Positions 43,464 through 52,030 of a stretch of DNA of 64,000 bases are shown here, in pieces. Source of the stretch: Mycobacterium florentinum (GTDB lineage: Bacteria; Actinomycetota; Actinomycetes; Mycobacteriales; Mycobacteriaceae). Under the pieces are notes generated by a model, which had not been told where the DNA came from, made no database searches, and saw nothing but the letters and a program-made list of their open reading frames with translations. The stretch lies in NCBI RefSeq assembly GCF_010730355.1, contig NZ_AP022576.1, forward strand, positions 4,774,001 through 4,838,000, written 5' to 3'. Numbering within the stretch: position 1 is the stretch's first letter; each line of letters begins with the position of its first letter. The translations under genes were made by a program, and so were the position numbers.

Positions 43464-43473
43464 CATCGCAACG
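43459..43473 (+). repeat. 15-base leader repeat, copy 2, with leaderless -10
   Basis: Exact copy of TCTAGCATCGCAACG; the last base is the G of the GTG start of the second DUF4832 gene. It overlaps the last codons of the GGDEF-EAL gene, so the second lipoprotein has its own promoter in addition to any read-through. TAGCAT is six bases from the start codon. Confidence 0.6.
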
Positions 43474-45146
43474 TGATCCGAAGAGCGAGCAAATGCATGG
43501 CGGCCGTTGTGGCGTGCGCGGCGCTGGTCTTGAGCGGATGCAGCAAGTCGAGTGGCCATGAACCGCTGAGCGCGGTTGTCAGTCCGGCGATCCCGTTGAA
43601 CGTGCAGGAGGTGCCGAACCCGCTGCGCGGCCAGTACGAAGATCTCCTGATGCCGCTGTTCCCACAGGGCAACCCCGCCCAGCACCGGTACCCTGCGTGG
43701 CCGGCGTCCTACGACGCCAGTTTGCGTGTCACCTGGCGCCAGCTGCAGCCGGTCGATCCGGCCCGGCTGCCCCCCGACGCCCCCGACGACCGCAAGTTCG
43801 ACTTCAGCGTTATCGACGACGCGCTCGCGAAACTCGCCGGCCAAAACATGCGGCTCACCCTTCGCGTGGTCGCCTACAACTCGTGTTGCAACTCTTGGTA
43901 TCCGAACAACACCAACATCGCGATTCCCGACTTCATGTGGCCGCTGGCCGCCAATTATACTGGGCCACAACGCTATTGGTGGACGACCGGAGTGACGCAT
44001 GTCGTTCCGAATTGGAACGACCCTCAGTACCTGGACGCGTTCGGCCAGCTGCTCGCCGCGCTGGGTCGTCGTTACGACGGCGACGAGCGGCTGAGCGTGT
44101 TCGAGTTCTCCGGTTACGGAGACTTCAGCGAGAACCACATCTCCTACCAACGTGACACGCTGGGTGCGCCGGGCCCGGCTCCTGACGAAAGCGTGGCAAA
44201 GCTGGGCTATTACAGCCAGTTTCGTGACCAGACCATCACCGCCGCATCCATTCGGCAGCTCGTTGCCGCGCATGTAAGCGCGTTCCCCCATACCCAATTG
44301 GTGACGACGGCGCTGAACCCGGAGATCGTGCGGGAGCTGCTCGCCGACGACGTCACGAAGAAATTGTCCGCGCCGGTAGGTATCCGTGCGGACTGCCTTG
44401 GCGTCCAGGCGCCCCTGCCTGCCTGGGCCGAACGAGAAGGTTCGCAGTATTTGAAGGTGAAGGACCCGGTCGTCGGCCAACTGAAAGACCGGATGGCCTC
44501 GGCACTGGTGATTACCGAATGGTGCCAGTTGCCCGACGGAACCGATCCGAAGTCCTATTACGAAAAGGGCCTGCGCGACGTCGTCAAGTACCACGTGTCG
44601 ATGACGTCGAGCTTCAACTTCCCGGCCGTGGATTCGAGTAGTCCGATGGACCCGGCGTTATACCTGCTGTGGGCGAGGGCCAATGTCGTCGCGGGTTATC
44701 GGTATTCGGTCCAAGCGCACGGGGGATCGCAAACGTTCCACGACGGGGAAGCGACGATCGGTGTCACCTGGACCAACTACGGCTCCGCCGCCGCCGGCGA
44801 AAAATGGGTTCCCGGCTACCGGCTGGTGGACTTCACGGGCGCGGTGATCCGGGAAATGCCCGCGACCGTCAACCTGAAGTCCCTGGTCCGCGGGGACAAC
44901 TCCGGCGACGAACCCGCCCCGGCGTCGGCCGACGAAACCGTGACCGTGGATATCGGGAGCCTGCCGCCCGGGAATTACACCCTGCAGGCGGGTGCCACCT
45001 GGCAACAGCACAAACCCAATGCATCCCACGTCGTGAACTACCCGCCGATGCGGTTGGCCCGCGATGGGCGGGACGGAACCGGGTGGTATCCCGTCGCGAC
45101 GGTCGACATACCGCGCGAGGTGCTCACTTCCACCCCTCGGCAGTGA
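43473..45146 (+). CDS. DUF4832/DUF4874-type surface lipoprotein (copy 2)
   Basis: 557 residues from GTG 43473. Lipobox LVLSGC after a short signal. The mature part is closely similar to copy 1 over nearly the whole length (PNPLRGQYEDL, WRQLQPVDPARLPPDAP, RYDGDERLSVFEF, YYEKGLRDVVKYHVSM, ATWQQHKPNASHVVNY). It carries two extra stretches: a Cys-Cys-containing loop (NSCCNSWYPNNTNIAIPD) and a ~30-residue insert after VFEFSGYGDFSENH. It is thus a duplicate that has diverged at loops, perhaps for a different glycan. The gene starts ten bases after the GGDEF-EAL stop. Confidence 0.86.
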   Translation: MIRRASKCMAAVVACAALVLSGCSKSSGHEPLSAVVSPAIPLNVQEVPNPLRGQYEDLLMPLFPQGNPAQHRYPAWPASYDASLRVTWRQLQPVDPARLPPDAPDDRKFDFSVIDDALAKLAGQNMRLTLRVVAYNSCCNSWYPNNTNIAIPDFMWPLAANYTGPQRYWWTTGVTHVVPNWNDPQYLDAFGQLLAALGRRYDGDERLSVFEFSGYGDFSENHISYQRDTLGAPGPAPDESVAKLGYYSQFRDQTITAASIRQLVAAHVSAFPHTQLVTTALNPEIVRELLADDVTKKLSAPVGIRADCLGVQAPLPAWAEREGSQYLKVKDPVVGQLKDRMASALVITEWCQLPDGTDPKSYYEKGLRDVVKYHVSMTSSFNFPAVDSSSPMDPALYLLWARANVVAGYRYSVQAHGGSQTFHDGEATIGVTWTNYGSAAAGEKWVPGYRLVDFTGAVIREMPATVNLKSLVRGDNSGDEPAPASADETVTVDIGSLPPGNYTLQAGATWQQHKPNASHVVNYPPMRLARDGRDGTGWYPVATVDIPREVLTSTPRQ

Positions 45147-45181
45147 ATCGCGCGTAGGGTGCGTCGGCGAACCCACGCGAA

Positions 45182-45201
45182 TCCGCCCCTGCCAGGGCGG
45201 A
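45182..45201 (+). terminator. Stem-loop after the second DUF4832 gene
   Basis: TCCGCCC (45182-45188) and GGGCGGA (45195-45201) form a 7-base stem with a 6-base loop, 35 bases after the lipoprotein stop and before the wzz promoter region. It lacks a U tract. It is a plausible transcript end separating the lipoprotein block from the polysaccharide operon. Confidence 0.45.
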
Positions 45202-45204
45202 CGG

Positions 45205-45233
45205 TCGGATCCGATTTGACGATGCTGCATAAT
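45205..45233 (+). promoter_or_regulatory. Candidate wzz-operon promoter with palindrome
   Basis: TGCATAAT (45226-45233) is a good extended -10 element. The region 17-23 bases upstream, where a -35 box would lie, is the perfect 10-base palindrome TCGGATCCGA (45205-45214), a possible operator. A leader of about 75 bases would precede the wzz ATG at 45317. Confidence 0.4.
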
Positions 45234-45316
45234 GAGCGTTGGGTTTGCGCAGCGGGTGTTTCGGAGACCGAATGGATGCTCTAGGCCAGTCGCGCTGTTA
45301 GAAGGGTATTGGTTCG

Positions 45317-46765
45317 ATGGATTTCCGTACTTTTGTCCGGATTATGACGGCGCACTGGAAGCTCGCCCTGACTGCGCTGCTGATGTGTACCCTCGGTGCC
45401 GCGTTCGTCACGGCGGTGCAGAACAAGCACTATCAGTCGTCGGCCACCGTCCTCATCTCGTTTACCGGCGCTACCGACCTCAACGAGGTGTACAGCGGCA
45501 CGGTGGCCGCACAAGAACGGCTGTCGTCGTATGCGCAGATCGCCGGTGGACGCACTGTGGCAGAGCGCGCGGTCACTCAGCTGCAACTCCCCATCAGCGC
45601 CGACGAGGTGCTCAGTCAAACCCAGGTGAAATACACCGCGAAATCGCTGCTGTTCACGATCAGCGTCAAAGATACCGATCCGGGCCGCGCCGCCGCGCTG
45701 GCCGGCGCGATGGCGGATCAGTTCAGTGCGCTCGTACCAACGCTGGCCGGCAACCCGCGGCCGGCCGACACGACCGCGACGCCGCCCGACGCTCCCGGAG
45801 CCCCGGGAACCCCCGGAGCGCCAGGACCGCTGGGACCGCTGGGACCGACGGGCAAGCCGTTCCCGATCGCCCACGCGAAGGTGGTGGAGCCGCCCCGGAT
45901 ATCGCGCATTCCGGTCTCGCCCGTGCCGATGCGCAACATGGCGATCGGCGTTGTCGCCGGTGTGCTGCTGGCCATCGCGGTGGCGCTGACCCGCGAGGCC
46001 AGCGACCGCACCGTGCGCACCCGCGAGAAGCTGGAAGAGCTCTCGGGCCTGCCGACGTTGGGTGAGCTGCCCGGAAAGCGCGGCACCGCACCGAAATTCG
46101 GCACCGACATCGCATTCGACGACGCGGTCCGCGGCCTGCGTACCCGGCTGAGCCGGGCCATGGGACCCGATGCCCGCCGGGTGTTGGTTGCGGCGCCGTT
46201 CGGCGGGGAGGGAACCACGACGACGGTGCTGAACCTGTCGCGGGCATTCACCGAACTCGGCCAAGACGTGCTGCTCGTCGAGGGCGACACCCGGCGGCCC
46301 GTGGTCGCGGGTCTGCTCAGTGTCGAATCGGGGGAGGGGTTGGCGCATGCGCTGGCCGACCCCGGCATCGCCGTGCAAGCGGTGCGCCAGACCCCGATCT
46401 CGAGGCTGTTCCTTCTCGCGGCCCGGTCCGGTCGGCGCGGCGAGGGCGTGCCCGTCAGCGCGTTCACGCCGGACGTGATCGACAGCGTGCTGGCGAACCT
46501 GTCGTCGCGGTTCGGCCAGACGGTGGTCGACGGGCCGCCGGTGCTCGCCACCGCCGATTCCGGTCTGCTGGCCGGCGCGGTTCAGGCCACGGTGCTGGTC
46601 GTGCGCGCCAATCGGACCACCGTCGACGAACTCACCGACGCGCTGGCCGCGTTGCGCGCCGCCGGCGCGCGCGTCGTCGGAACCGTGCTGACCGGTGCCA
46701 AGCCGTCGGTGCACAGCCGGGCCGCCGCGCGCGCATACCGTGGAAAGCTCAGCGGGTCGGCGTGA
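45317..46765 (+). CDS. Wzz/CapB-type polysaccharide chain-length regulator with degenerate BY-kinase domain
   Basis: 482 residues. Membrane helices at about 15-34 and 207-225 bracket an extracytoplasmic Wzz-like domain (QSSATVLISFT; DPGRAAALAGAMADQF). Between them residues 161-181 are seven Gly-X-Y triplets (GAPGTPGAPGPLGPLG...), a collagen-like insert. The cytoplasmic half resembles a bacterial tyrosine kinase/ParA fold: Walker A region GGEGTTTT (296-303) has Thr300 where the nucleotide-binding Lys is expected; Walker A' LLVEGDTRRP and B VVDGPPV remain. Only one Tyr lies in the tail (ARAYRGK). It should set polymer length with the downstream polymerase, possibly without kinase activity. Confidence 0.87.
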   Translation: MDFRTFVRIMTAHWKLALTALLMCTLGAAFVTAVQNKHYQSSATVLISFTGATDLNEVYSGTVAAQERLSSYAQIAGGRTVAERAVTQLQLPISADEVLSQTQVKYTAKSLLFTISVKDTDPGRAAALAGAMADQFSALVPTLAGNPRPADTTATPPDAPGAPGTPGAPGPLGPLGPTGKPFPIAHAKVVEPPRISRIPVSPVPMRNMAIGVVAGVLLAIAVALTREASDRTVRTREKLEELSGLPTLGELPGKRGTAPKFGTDIAFDDAVRGLRTRLSRAMGPDARRVLVAAPFGGEGTTTTVLNLSRAFTELGQDVLLVEGDTRRPVVAGLLSVESGEGLAHALADPGIAVQAVRQTPISRLFLLAARSGRRGEGVPVSAFTPDVIDSVLANLSSRFGQTVVDGPPVLATADSGLLAGAVQATVLVVRANRTTVDELTDALAALRAAGARVVGTVLTGAKPSVHSRAAARAYRGKLSGSA

Positions 46766-48231
46766 TTTTCTACCTGCGGAATCGCGATCGCCTGGTAGTG
46801 GCTGCGGCTCTGCTGGGTCTGTTCGTGATGGGGTGCTTCCTGTTCGGCGTGCTCTCGGTTCGCCGGACCACCGAGGGAGTGGTGCTCACCGCCGTATTGT
46901 TCTGCGTGGTCGTCTACTGGGTGAAACCCGAGGGGATGGTCGCGGTCACGCTGTTCGGGTCGTTCGCGGCACTGCCCGAAGGATTGCACGTAGGCAAAGT
47001 TCTTGGCCCCGTGACGATCTTTGCCTATCAAGTGGCCGCGGTGCTCGCGATCTGCTACCTGCTCCCGGTCGTGCGACTGCGGTTCCGAGATTTCCGATTG
47101 CCCGGACTCCTCGTGCTCGTGGTGCTGGCTTCCACCGTCACCGGGCTCGCGACGGGACAACTCCCCCTAGTGGTGATGCGCGAATCCCAAACCATGCTCG
47201 AAATGGTGGTTGGGTTCATCCTGGCGTTGTGCGTCGTCTACGGCGGTTACCTCGCATTTTCGATGCGCGTGATGATGGTGGTCCTGTGGTTTTCGGCGGC
47301 CATGGCAGTGGTGAGTTCGTTGCACGCGGTCCGGCTGGCCGGGCGTGCGGAAAGCCTGGAAGATACGACGGGCGCGGGCCAGGCCCTGCGCATCATCGTG
47401 TCCACCCAAACGCCGGCCACCGCCGTGCTGAGCGGGCTGGTCGCTGCGGCGGTCGTCGGCCGGGTCAAACCTGCGGTCTATTTCGCGTTGGGCCCCCCGG
47501 CGTTGCTCATTTCGCTGCTCTCCTTCTCCCGCAACACACTTATCGCCATGGCAGTAGCCGGCGGCATCGCCCTCCTCGGCACTTTGAGCTGGGCGGCCCT
47601 GCGCCGGACGGCCGCCGCTCTCGCCGTCGCCGTGGCCGCCATCGCGGCGGCGGTGCCGGGGTCGCTGTTTTTGCTGCAACGTTCCAAGTCCGGGGCATGG
47701 CTCGCCGATCAGTTCGCGGCGTTCAATCAGCGGGTGCTGGGCGGCGTTACGGAAAGTGCGCTCGCCGTGGACGATTCGGCGCTGGAACGACTGCGGGAAA
47801 TCAATCTGCTCAAGGAGACCATTGCCGCGGCCCCGGTGTTCGGCCATGGCCTGGGCTACCCCTATCAACCGCCGACCGGGAACGACGAGTTCCATTTGAC
47901 GCTCTACCCCGCCTATTCCCACAACTTCTACCTGTGGTGGTTGGCCAAGGCCGGGGCGGTGGGCATGGCGGTGTTCGCGTTGTTCGCGCTCACGCCGGTG
48001 ATCCTGGCGCTGCGTTGTGCGTCGGCGCCGGCGAAAATCAGTGCGGCGGTCAGCGCCGGCCTCCTGGCGATATCCGCCGTGTGGCCGTTGCCGGAGATGC
48101 CGATGGACGCCCTGGGACTGGGTCTGGCCCTGGGTACCGCGATGGGGTACGCCGGCTTGCGGCGCAGGGCCCAGGATGACCGTCAGGTCGGCGTCGAGCA
48201 GGCGCCGGCCCTGACCGCGACGCCCAGCTGA
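46762..48231 (+). CDS. O-antigen polymerase/ligase-like protein (Wzy)
   Basis: 489 residues, GTG start overlapping the wzz stop (GTGA). About ten to twelve membrane helices. The Wzy_C-type extracytoplasmic loop is recognisable (REINLLKETIAAAPVFGHGLGYPYQP, then YSHNFYLWWLAKAGAVGM), the usual signature of polymerases and O-antigen ligases. It would join repeat units on the outer face of the plasma membrane. Coupling to the chain-length regulator supports the polymerase reading; the ligase alternative is less likely without a lipid-A-type acceptor. Confidence 0.87.
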   Translation: MIFYLRNRDRLVVAAALLGLFVMGCFLFGVLSVRRTTEGVVLTAVLFCVVVYWVKPEGMVAVTLFGSFAALPEGLHVGKVLGPVTIFAYQVAAVLAICYLLPVVRLRFRDFRLPGLLVLVVLASTVTGLATGQLPLVVMRESQTMLEMVVGFILALCVVYGGYLAFSMRVMMVVLWFSAAMAVVSSLHAVRLAGRAESLEDTTGAGQALRIIVSTQTPATAVLSGLVAAAVVGRVKPAVYFALGPPALLISLLSFSRNTLIAMAVAGGIALLGTLSWAALRRTAAALAVAVAAIAAAVPGSLFLLQRSKSGAWLADQFAAFNQRVLGGVTESALAVDDSALERLREINLLKETIAAAPVFGHGLGYPYQPPTGNDEFHLTLYPAYSHNFYLWWLAKAGAVGMAVFALFALTPVILALRCASAPAKISAAVSAGLLAISAVWPLPEMPMDALGLGLALGTAMGYAGLRRRAQDDRQVGVEQAPALTATPS

Positions 48232-48354
48232 TTGCGCGAGCGTCACCCGGTTGGCTCTCGGCCTGGTTTATCTTGACCGTATGGCCGGTTTGCTGAGGGA
48301 CTTCCGTGCGCACACCCGTCGGCCTCGGGTCTGCGCGGCCGCACTTGGCGGAAA

Positions 48355-49368
48355 ATGATCGCAGTCATTCATGTGGGGCCCGACATGTACAGCATCGGCG
48401 GGACGCAGTCGGTGATCCGAGTCCTCTGCGACAACAAGATTGGCGCGGACGACATCCGTGTTCTGTCGACGTGGAGCGGCCGGAACCACCTGCGGAACCT
48501 GCTTCTGATGGCACGCGCGGCGGTTGCGCTGACCACCGTGCGCCGCACGACCATCGTGCATTTCCACATCTCCAATGGGGGAGCCTGGTTGCGCGAAGGA
48601 CCGATGATCCGCCTGGCCAGCGCTCGGGGCTTGAGGATTGTCGTCACCCTCCACGGCCCCGACTTTCCCGAGTTCGCCAGATCACGTCCCCGCTTCGTGG
48701 CGGCCACGTTGAAGCATGCGGACCATGTGATCCTCCTATCGGAGGAGGCACGCAGCGCTGTGGCAGAGGTGGCGCCGGCGGTGTCAACCTCCGTCGTGGC
48801 CAACCCGATCGTGATTGATCGAGACGCGCCCCGCGCCAGCTCGACGCCACCGGTGGTGCTTTTTGCTGGCACCATCGGGCGCCGCAAAGGCGTCGACCGG
48901 CTTGTCGCGGCCTGGCGGCTGCTTCTCGCCGAGGGCATTGAGGGGCAATGCCGGATAGTCGGACCCGTCGACGACTACGCTCCGCCGCCAACCGAGCGCC
49001 TTTCCGTTGAGGCTCCGATCCCCCCGGATGGTGTCCGTGATCTGCTCCGGGCGGTTCGAGTGGTTGCACTCCCGTCATCCGCCGAAGGAATGCCGATGAT
49101 CCTCACCGAGTCCCTTGCCGGCGCGCGGCCGTTCGTGGCGACCCCAGTGGGCGGCACAGCGCAGATTGCGTCCGACCCCGGCATGCTCGTACCCGTTGGT
49201 GATGTGCCCGCATTGGCGGCCGCCATCGGCCGCTACCTGCGCGATCCCGAATTGGCCGAACGTGATGGACTCCGAGGTCAGGCTCACGTTGCGGCGACCC
49301 GCAGCCCCGAAGTCATCGGACCGGAGCTCCGCCGGATTTACGAGGGATGTCGCATTGAAACGAGTTGA
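48355..49368 (+). CDS. GT4-family glycosyltransferase
   Basis: 337 residues. GT-B fold: N-terminal GGTQSVIRVL glycine-rich loop, VVTLHGPDFPEF, hinge VVANPI, FAGTIGRRKGVDRLV, and the EGMPMILTE (E-x7-E) motif that binds the nucleotide sugar, followed by GGTAQIASD. A retaining transferase using an NDP-sugar on the cytoplasmic face. The donor and acceptor are unknown. Its last 14 bases contain the start of the aldo/keto reductase gene. Confidence 0.9.
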   Translation: MIAVIHVGPDMYSIGGTQSVIRVLCDNKIGADDIRVLSTWSGRNHLRNLLLMARAAVALTTVRRTTIVHFHISNGGAWLREGPMIRLASARGLRIVVTLHGPDFPEFARSRPRFVAATLKHADHVILLSEEARSAVAEVAPAVSTSVVANPIVIDRDAPRASSTPPVVLFAGTIGRRKGVDRLVAAWRLLLAEGIEGQCRIVGPVDDYAPPPTERLSVEAPIPPDGVRDLLRAVRVVALPSSAEGMPMILTESLAGARPFVATPVGGTAQIASDPGMLVPVGDVPALAAAIGRYLRDPELAERDGLRGQAHVAATRSPEVIGPELRRIYEGCRIETS

Positions 49369-50311
49369 ACTTCAGGGACCGCAGCTGACGGTGAGTGCGG
49401 TCGGCTTCGGATGCGGCAGCCTGATGCAGTCGCCGTTCCGCAAGGAGCGGATGGCCGTACTCGCCAGCGCGGTTGACAGCGGGATCACCCACTTCGACAC
49501 CGCGCGGATGTACGGCTTGGGGATGGCCGAGGCGGAATTGGGGAGGTTCTTGCGCACGGTGGATCGTGACGCTGTGACCATCGCTACCAAGTTCGGCATC
49601 GATGTCGGCGGCGCGGCTCGGCGTCTCAGCCGATTTCAGGCTCCGGCGCGGGCGCTACTGCGAAAGGCTCCGGCGCTCCGGCGTGCCGTCAAGCGGCAGC
49701 AGGACCCGTCGACGACCGCCCGGCTCTACGATCACGCCATCGCGGCGCGCAGCCTTGACCAGAGTCTCGGGGCACTCGGCGTCGACCACGTTGACATCTT
49801 GTTCGTTCATGCCCCGCGCCCCGGGGACACGGTGGCCAGCGACCAACTCCGCGAATTTTTCGAGCGTGCCCGCCAGCAGGGCAAGATTCGCGCGTGGGGC
49901 GTGTCCCAAGAGGAGGGGCTCGAAGTAGATTTCGCGCGCGCGTTCGCGCCCGAGGAAGTCAGCCAACTCCGCAGTGACGTGCTCGATCCTTCGCCGCGGC
50001 CTGCCGACCTGGCGTTCGGCGTACTGAACGCGCCGCACGCGAGGCTGTCCGGGGCGCTGTCAGCGGACGCGCGATTGGCGAGACGTTGGCGCGACACGCT
50101 CCAGATTGACCCGCTGGCGCCAGGCGTGCTCGCGAAGTTGATCCTCGGGTGTTCGCTCTCCGCTACGGGTTGCCGCGCGATCCTGTACAGCACCACCAAA
50201 CCGCAGCGGGTCGCCGATGCGGCCAGCGCGGTCTGCGCACCACTGGACCCGGAGATCTTGACGCGATTCCTCGCTCTGGTCAAGGAGTTTCGGGTGGGTG
50301 CTTCCGCGTGA
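49355..50311 (+). CDS. Aldo/keto reductase-family protein, TTG start
   Basis: 318 residues if read from TTG 49355, which gives the family-typical beginning L(M)KRVELQG...VSAVGFGCGSLM and has GAGGGA upstream; the next in-frame ATG would remove the first beta strand. The AKR catalytic tetrad appears intact: Asp and Tyr in HFDTARMYG, Lys in ATKFG, His in LFVHAP. About 60 residues between TKFG and the RSLDQSLGALGVDHVDIL helix are basic and Ala-rich, longer than usual. It probably reduces or epimerises a sugar intermediate, or acts on a sugar aldehyde. Overlaps the next gene by GTGA. Confidence 0.83.
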   Translation: MKRVELQGPQLTVSAVGFGCGSLMQSPFRKERMAVLASAVDSGITHFDTARMYGLGMAEAELGRFLRTVDRDAVTIATKFGIDVGGAARRLSRFQAPARALLRKAPALRRAVKRQQDPSTTARLYDHAIAARSLDQSLGALGVDHVDILFVHAPRPGDTVASDQLREFFERARQQGKIRAWGVSQEEGLEVDFARAFAPEEVSQLRSDVLDPSPRPADLAFGVLNAPHARLSGALSADARLARRWRDTLQIDPLAPGVLAKLILGCSLSATGCRAILYSTTKPQRVADAASAVCAPLDPEILTRFLALVKEFRVGASA

Positions 50312-52005
50312 TTCGTGGCCCGGGGGAGTTCGGCGATGGCACGACGATCCAGACCGATGTGGTGATCGTCGGGGCGGGTCCGATCGGCATCGCGACGGCG
50401 CTGGAACTCGCGAGATCGGGCGTCGAGGTCGCGCTGATCGAAAGCGGTCGCGAGCATTGGCAGCGCGCGGCGCAGGATTTGGCGACTTTCGATTCGCGGC
50501 AGGACGACTACTTCCATTCGCGTAGTGAGCTCACGGTCCGTCGGCAAGTGGGAGGAACGACCGCCCTCTGGGGTGGGCGTTGTGTCAAGTTCGACCCCGT
50601 CGATTTCGAGGACCGGCCGATCACCGCCCAGGCGCCCTGGCCGATCGGGTACCGGGATGTCGAGCCGTACCTGCAGAGGGCCTGCGATTGGGCGGCGTGC
50701 GGTCAGGCGGCATTCAATGCGCGCGACATCCCCGAGCTTGCGCATCGGGACATGATCGCGGGGCTTCCCGACGGTGTGGTGCGCACGACCGATCTCGAGC
50801 GCTGGGCGTTGCCAACGCGTTTCGGCCGCGAATACCGGACCGCGTTGCGCGACACCCCCGGTATTACTGTGTGGACCGGCCTCACGTGCACCGAAATCGT
50901 GACGAGCGAAGCCGGCGATTCCGTCGACCACCTCGTGGTCAAGACACTCGACGGCCGCCAGGGGACATTCGTGGCGGTGGACTACGTCATCGCGACCGGT
51001 GGTTTGGAGGCAACCCGTCTGCTGCTGGTGTCCGACGGCCATCATCCCGGTGGGCTGGGAAATGCGGGCGGGCACCTCGGACGGTGGTACATGGGTCACG
51101 TCGAGGCCCGGGTCGCGTGCGTGCATTTAACGACGGACGAGGTCATCTATTCACATGAGCGGGACAACGACGGGGTGTACGTTCGCCGACGCTTTACCAT
51201 CGATCCCGAACGACAGCGCGAATCCGGGATGCCGAATTCCGCTGTCTGGCTGGTGAATCCGCCGATCAGCGATCCCGATCATCGAAGTGGGATTCTGTCG
51301 GGCGTCTACCTCACCCTGATATCTCCGGTCGGCCGGTTCCTGCTCGCGGAGGCGATTCGGGAGGCGCACACCAAGACCGACGCCACGCCACAGATTCGCG
51401 CGCACCTGCGCAATATCGTGCGAGACCTGTTCCCATCGATTTGGTTTGCGGTCGCGTTTTGCTACGCCCGGTTCGTCCGCAGGGGCCGGAAGGCGCCGGG
51501 CTTTTTCGTGAAGAGCGCCGACAATCGATATCCTCTGCACTACCACGGCGAGCAGGTTGCCCACTGGGAGAGTCGAGTTGAGCTCACCGACGAACGAGAC
51601 GCCGTCGGCATGCGCCGGATTCGCACCCGCATGCACTTCTCCGACGCCGACTACCAGAGCGTGCGCAAGGCCATCGTCTTGATCGACGAGCACCTTCGCC
51701 GCCACGGTGTCGGATACGTGGAGTGGCTCACCGACGACGTCGAGGGCGCCGTACGCGCCTACATGGCGCAACGGGCCGGTTTCCACCAGTCCGGAACCAC
51801 TCGGATGTCGAAAACCCCGGAGGGCGGCGTCGTAGACGCACAGCTGCAGGTCCACGGCGTGCGCGGACTCTACGTAGCGGCCACGTCCGTCCTGCCGACA
51901 TCCAGCCAGGCCAACCCGACCCTGCTCGGGATCGCGCTGGGTGTCCGGCTTGCGGAGCGCCTCGCAGCCGCTCGAAAGGGTTGCGGGCCTTCGGATTCAG
52001 GATGA
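50308..52005 (+). CDS. GMC-family FAD oxidoreductase
   Basis: 565 residues from GTG 50308. FAD-binding VVIVGAGPIGIATALELARSGVEVALIE at the N-terminus, GGTTALWGGRC (the second flavin contact), and the GMC C-terminus with HQSGTTRMSKTP (active-site His) and QANPTLLGIALGVRLAE. Such enzymes oxidise alcohol groups of sugars or sterols; close relatives are found in polysaccharide loci, where they may oxidise a sugar hydroxyl. It is the last gene of the rightward wzz-to-GMC operon. Confidence 0.88.
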   Translation: MIRGPGEFGDGTTIQTDVVIVGAGPIGIATALELARSGVEVALIESGREHWQRAAQDLATFDSRQDDYFHSRSELTVRRQVGGTTALWGGRCVKFDPVDFEDRPITAQAPWPIGYRDVEPYLQRACDWAACGQAAFNARDIPELAHRDMIAGLPDGVVRTTDLERWALPTRFGREYRTALRDTPGITVWTGLTCTEIVTSEAGDSVDHLVVKTLDGRQGTFVAVDYVIATGGLEATRLLLVSDGHHPGGLGNAGGHLGRWYMGHVEARVACVHLTTDEVIYSHERDNDGVYVRRRFTIDPERQRESGMPNSAVWLVNPPISDPDHRSGILSGVYLTLISPVGRFLLAEAIREAHTKTDATPQIRAHLRNIVRDLFPSIWFAVAFCYARFVRRGRKAPGFFVKSADNRYPLHYHGEQVAHWESRVELTDERDAVGMRRIRTRMHFSDADYQSVRKAIVLIDEHLRRHGVGYVEWLTDDVEGAVRAYMAQRAGFHQSGTTRMSKTPEGGVVDAQLQVHGVRGLYVAATSVLPTSSQANPTLLGIALGVRLAERLAAARKGCGPSDSG

Positions 52006-52030
52006 CAACACGCGCGCACGGGCCGGGGAA

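Noticed and set aside
45797..45859. Gly-X-Y stretch as a PE-PGRS or sequencing repeat
   Set aside because: The triplets are not tandem DNA copies, use varied codons and are in frame in a conserved-type protein; treated as a real protein feature.
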